A DNA stretch of 5,588 nt from Actinomycetota bacterium. GTDB lineage: Bacteria; Actinomycetota; Humimicrobiia; Humimicrobiales; Humimicrobiaceae. The stretch covers positions 1 through 5,588 of the forward strand of contig JAMCVO010000741.1 in the NCBI GenBank assembly GCA_023475715.1, read 5' to 3'. Under the pieces are notes generated by a model. That model did not search any database and was not told the origin of the DNA. It was given only the letters and a program-made list of their open reading frames with translations. Of the stretch, positions 3,470 through 5,588 are shown in pieces. Made by a program: the position numbers and the translations under genes. How positions within the stretch are numbered: the stretch's first letter is position 1; each line of letters starts with the position of its first letter.

Positions 3470-5588
3470 ATGCCAAATAAAAATTTTTTAAAGCTTGCGG
3501 GTCTGATAGTTTTGATATTTTTTTTAATCAGCTTCTTTGCTTTCAGTATGTCAAGCTGTCAAGCAATTAAAAAAACATTACAATCCGGAGTTGATACTGC
3601 AACAGTAGCATCAGAGACCGGAAAAGATATTCCGGCTTCTTCATCGGAATCAACACAGGGAAGCACAGATACAGATAGTGCATCGTTTTCAAGCTCAACC
3701 GACAAAACCTCCTCCAATAATGCTTCAGAAAGCTCTTACACTTCGGACAATAGTGATGAAACCAGTACAAATCAGGAGAATAGCAGCAGCACTGATTCAA
3801 CTGATGCAGATATCAGCACCAGTGTTACTGATATTACAGGACAGAGGCAATTATTTTCTGAGGGAATTCAGAAACTCGAAGAAGGTGATTATCTGGCGGC
3901 AGAATATTATTTTAATAAGATTAAAGATACTTACAAAGTACTTTCAGACCACATAAATTATTACCTTGCCAAAAGCTTGCTGATGCAGGGAAAATATGAT
4001 TTATCCGCTAAAAATTATTCCAGAATTAAGAATATGTATCCTGATTCAATTTTTTATGAAAAGGCTAATCTGGAATACGCTGACTTACTTTACGTACAGC
4101 AAAAATATTCCGAAGCTGAAACCAACTATGAAAGTTTTGTAAAAAACTTTCCAAAATCAGAACTAATTCCTTATGGTCTTTTCCAGCTGGCAATATGTCA
4201 GGAAAAAAATTCCAAATTTGAAAGTGCTTTTGAAAATTATAAAAAAATCTGGCTGAATTTCCCGGAGAATGAATTTGCCGATGATGCATTTAAAAATATC
4301 ACTTCACTTTCAGATAGAAAGCTTACAGGACTTTTTAAGCCATCAAACGAGCAGCTTTATTCAAGGGGGGCGATTTTTTTTGACCTATACCAGTATGAAA
4401 GTGCAATCGGTGAGTTTAACAAAATAATTGAAGCAGGTAAAAATTCACCACTTCCTTCAGCTTTGCATTCAAAGACTTTATTCAAGCTGGGAATGAGCTA
4501 TTTCAATTTGAGAGATTATTCAAAATCTACAGAATTGCTTATTTCTTGCTATGAAAAATTCCCATCCGAAAGCTATGCCGACGACAGCCTTTATTTTCTT
4601 GGCAGAGCCTTTACCAGCTTGGGCCAGGAAGATAATTCAATAAGTTACTATCAGAAAGTTCTGTCAAAATTCCCGGAGGGCAATTATGCTGACGACAGTC
4701 TTTACAGAATTGGCAGAATATACTTCTTAAGGGGTGATCTTGAAAGCGCTGCTGCTAATTATGAAAAAATCATAAATAATTATCCGGGCGGCGACAAGAT
4801 TCCGGATGCTTACTGGGAATTGGGGTGGATACAATTTAAAAGCGGCGATTACAATAATGCAAAAAACACCTTTCAGGGGATGAAAATTAAATTCAAAGGT
4901 ACTTCAGTTGGTGAGGAAGCTATGTTCTGGGAAGCAAGATCTCTGCAGAAACTTGGGGAAAATGATGCTGCGGCAAATATCTATAAGGAAATAATTGACA
5001 GCAAAACTTATACTTATTATACATTTGCTTCACAAAGATCCCTGAAATCAATGGGCATAGAATATGACATTCCAAAAATCGATAATACTGTTTATCCTGA
5101 CAATCCGAAAATAGATGAATTACTGCCTGAAATTTATGAGGACACAGACAATAATAATTCCGGCAGCGGACAGAATGGTAAATTTACCCATATTGATAAG
5201 GCTAAGGAGCTTTTAAACCTGGAATTTTATGTAAGCGCAACAAAGGAAATAGAAGCCGGAAGCGGTGAGCTTGAGCAGAATAATTTAACTATTCTTGAAA
5301 TCTCGACTCTATATCTTGAAGCCAAAGATTATTTAAATTCACAAAAATTAATAGCAAAATATTTTTCAAAGTTAAAATCCAATCTTAATAATCCATATAA
5401 GGATTATATTTATTACCTTCTCTACCCATATGGATTTAAGGAATATATTGACAAATACAGTGGGCAGTTCAACGTTGACCCGCTATTTGTGCTGGCTGTT
5501 ATAAGAGAAGAGAGCAGATTCCAGCCTGATGCCGGCTCTTATGCCGGAGCCCTCGGTCTTATGCAGATTATTCCAAAAATCGATAATA
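3470..5588 (+). CDS. TPR-rich putative lipoprotein with SLT lytic transglycosylase domain, partial
   Basis: The frame runs from ATG 3470, just after an in-frame stop at 3419-3421, for 706 codons and is cut by the right edge. Residues 7-26 form a hydrophobic signal segment ending in MSSC with Cys30, a loose lipobox, so membrane anchoring is likely. Residues 45-122 are a Ser/Thr/Asp-rich linker. From about 127 to 540 there are TPR-like repeats of the BamD/YbgF type, with recurring YADDSLY, FPE and ALxxYxKVL-like words. A charged linker follows. From about 640 the SLT lytic transglycosylase domain begins (GFKEYIDKYSGQFNVDPLFVL), with catalytic Glu681 in IREESRF and then AGALGLMQIIP. Known members cleave the MurNAc-GlcNAc bond of peptidoglycan to give 1,6-anhydro ends, and the TPRs would bind partners or guide the enzyme outside the membrane. 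AGGT at 3456-3459 is a weak ribosome site. The final codons, after IIP, copy positions 5069-5087 and are probably not native. Confidence 0.9.
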   Translation, partial: MPNKNFLKLAGLIVLIFFLISFFAFSMSSCQAIKKTLQSGVDTATVASETGKDIPASSSESTQGSTDTDSASFSSSTDKTSSNNASESSYTSDNSDETSTNQENSSSTDSTDADISTSVTDITGQRQLFSEGIQKLEEGDYLAAEYYFNKIKDTYKVLSDHINYYLAKSLLMQGKYDLSAKNYSRIKNMYPDSIFYEKANLEYADLLYVQQKYSEAETNYESFVKNFPKSELIPYGLFQLAICQEKNSKFESAFENYKKIWLNFPENEFADDAFKNITSLSDRKLTGLFKPSNEQLYSRGAIFFDLYQYESAIGEFNKIIEAGKNSPLPSALHSKTLFKLGMSYFNLRDYSKSTELLISCYEKFPSESYADDSLYFLGRAFTSLGQEDNSISYYQKVLSKFPEGNYADDSLYRIGRIYFLRGDLESAAANYEKIINNYPGGDKIPDAYWELGWIQFKSGDYNNAKNTFQGMKIKFKGTSVGEEAMFWEARSLQKLGENDAAANIYKEIIDSKTYTYYTFASQRSLKSMGIEYDIPKIDNTVYPDNPKIDELLPEIYEDTDNNNSGSGQNGKFTHIDKAKELLNLEFYVSATKEIEAGSGELEQNNLTILEISTLYLEAKDYLNSQKLIAKYFSKLKSNLNNPYKDYIYYLLYPYGFKEYIDKYSGQFNVDPLFVLAVIREESRFQPDAGSYAGALGLMQIIPKIDN
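5069..5087 (+). repeat. Internal segment duplicated at the window's right end
   Basis: These 19 bases, encoding IPKIDN in the linker before the SLT domain, are identical to positions 5570-5588. Here they fit a run of similar residues (DIPKIDNTVYPDNPKIDELLPE), so this is the native copy. Confidence 0.9.
5570..5588 (+). repeat. 19-bp copy of 5069-5087 at the right end
   Basis: The last 19 bases repeat 5069-5087 exactly. They replace what should follow GLMQIIP in an SLT domain, normally a small residue and then Thr with Ala or Gly. The switch occurs inside the shared word ATTCCA. With the copied pieces at the left end, it points to chimeric termini. Confidence 0.9.

Noticed and set aside
3567..4289. 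Other open frames (3567-3800 minus, 3678-3956 plus, 4065-4289 minus)
   Set aside because: All lie inside the TPR/SLT gene in other frames and read as low-complexity shadow sequence.
1..5588. CRISPR array or transposase gene
   Set aside because: No regularly spaced repeats with unique spacers and no transposase-like protein were found; the repeats present are few and irregularly placed.

Overview
The window is AT-rich bacterial DNA. It holds a compact accessory cluster (about 1-3300) next to a cell-envelope gene (3470 to the right edge). The mix of winged-helix/nucleotidyltransferase pairs, a class II Fic enzyme, a broken gene, repeated intergenic segments and a possible tRNA relic suggests a toxin-antitoxin or defence-type island in a low-GC, probably anaerobic or environmental bacterium. 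Nothing in the sequence fixes the phylum. The lipoprotein-type signal and the lytic transglycosylase domain show only that the cell has peptidoglycan.

Layout. (1) 1-449, minus: a winged-helix plus minimal nucleotidyltransferase protein, open at the left edge. Its promoter carries two copies of the palindrome TGTAATC-N6-GATTACA, 22 bp apart. (2) 530-594: first copy of a 65-bp repeat. (3) 630-1839, plus: fic with a clear sigma70-type promoter and an operator-like set of half-sites at 21-bp intervals. The promoter lies across the upstream ATG at 649, so translation should start at 706. (4) 1877-1941: second copy of the 65-bp repeat. (5) 1954-3098, minus: a three-gene unit. A winged-helix regulator overlaps an AbiEii-like nucleotidyltransferase (frameshifted) by ATGA, followed by an 80-residue cysteine-containing protein of unknown function. 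Two direct repeats 21 bp apart precede the regulator. (6) 3206-3293: a 22-bp piece shared with the region before the second repeat copy, running into a degenerate tRNA-Gln-like sequence. (7) 3470-5588, plus: a TPR-rich putative lipoprotein with a C-terminal SLT lytic transglycosylase domain, cut by the right edge.

The three accessory modules share a design: a nucleotide-transferring enzyme (minimal NTase, Fic, AbiEii-like NTase) coupled to a winged-helix DNA-binding domain, with repeated or palindromic sites at 21-22 bp spacing in the promoter. Autoregulation of each module is the natural inference. The modules are separated by related intergenic repeats, as if cassettes had accumulated beside a tRNA locus.

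A caution and possible discovery: positions 17-74 are an inverted copy (57 of 58 bases) of the first 58 bases of fic. They fuse its N-terminal residues in frame to the nucleotidyltransferase. Positions 1-22 match fic bases 975-996 directly, and the last 19 bases of the window match internal bases 5069-5087. Either both termini are chimeric, which I favour, or the left pair marks a real invertible segment that would switch between a free Fic protein and a winged-helix/NTase/Fic fusion.
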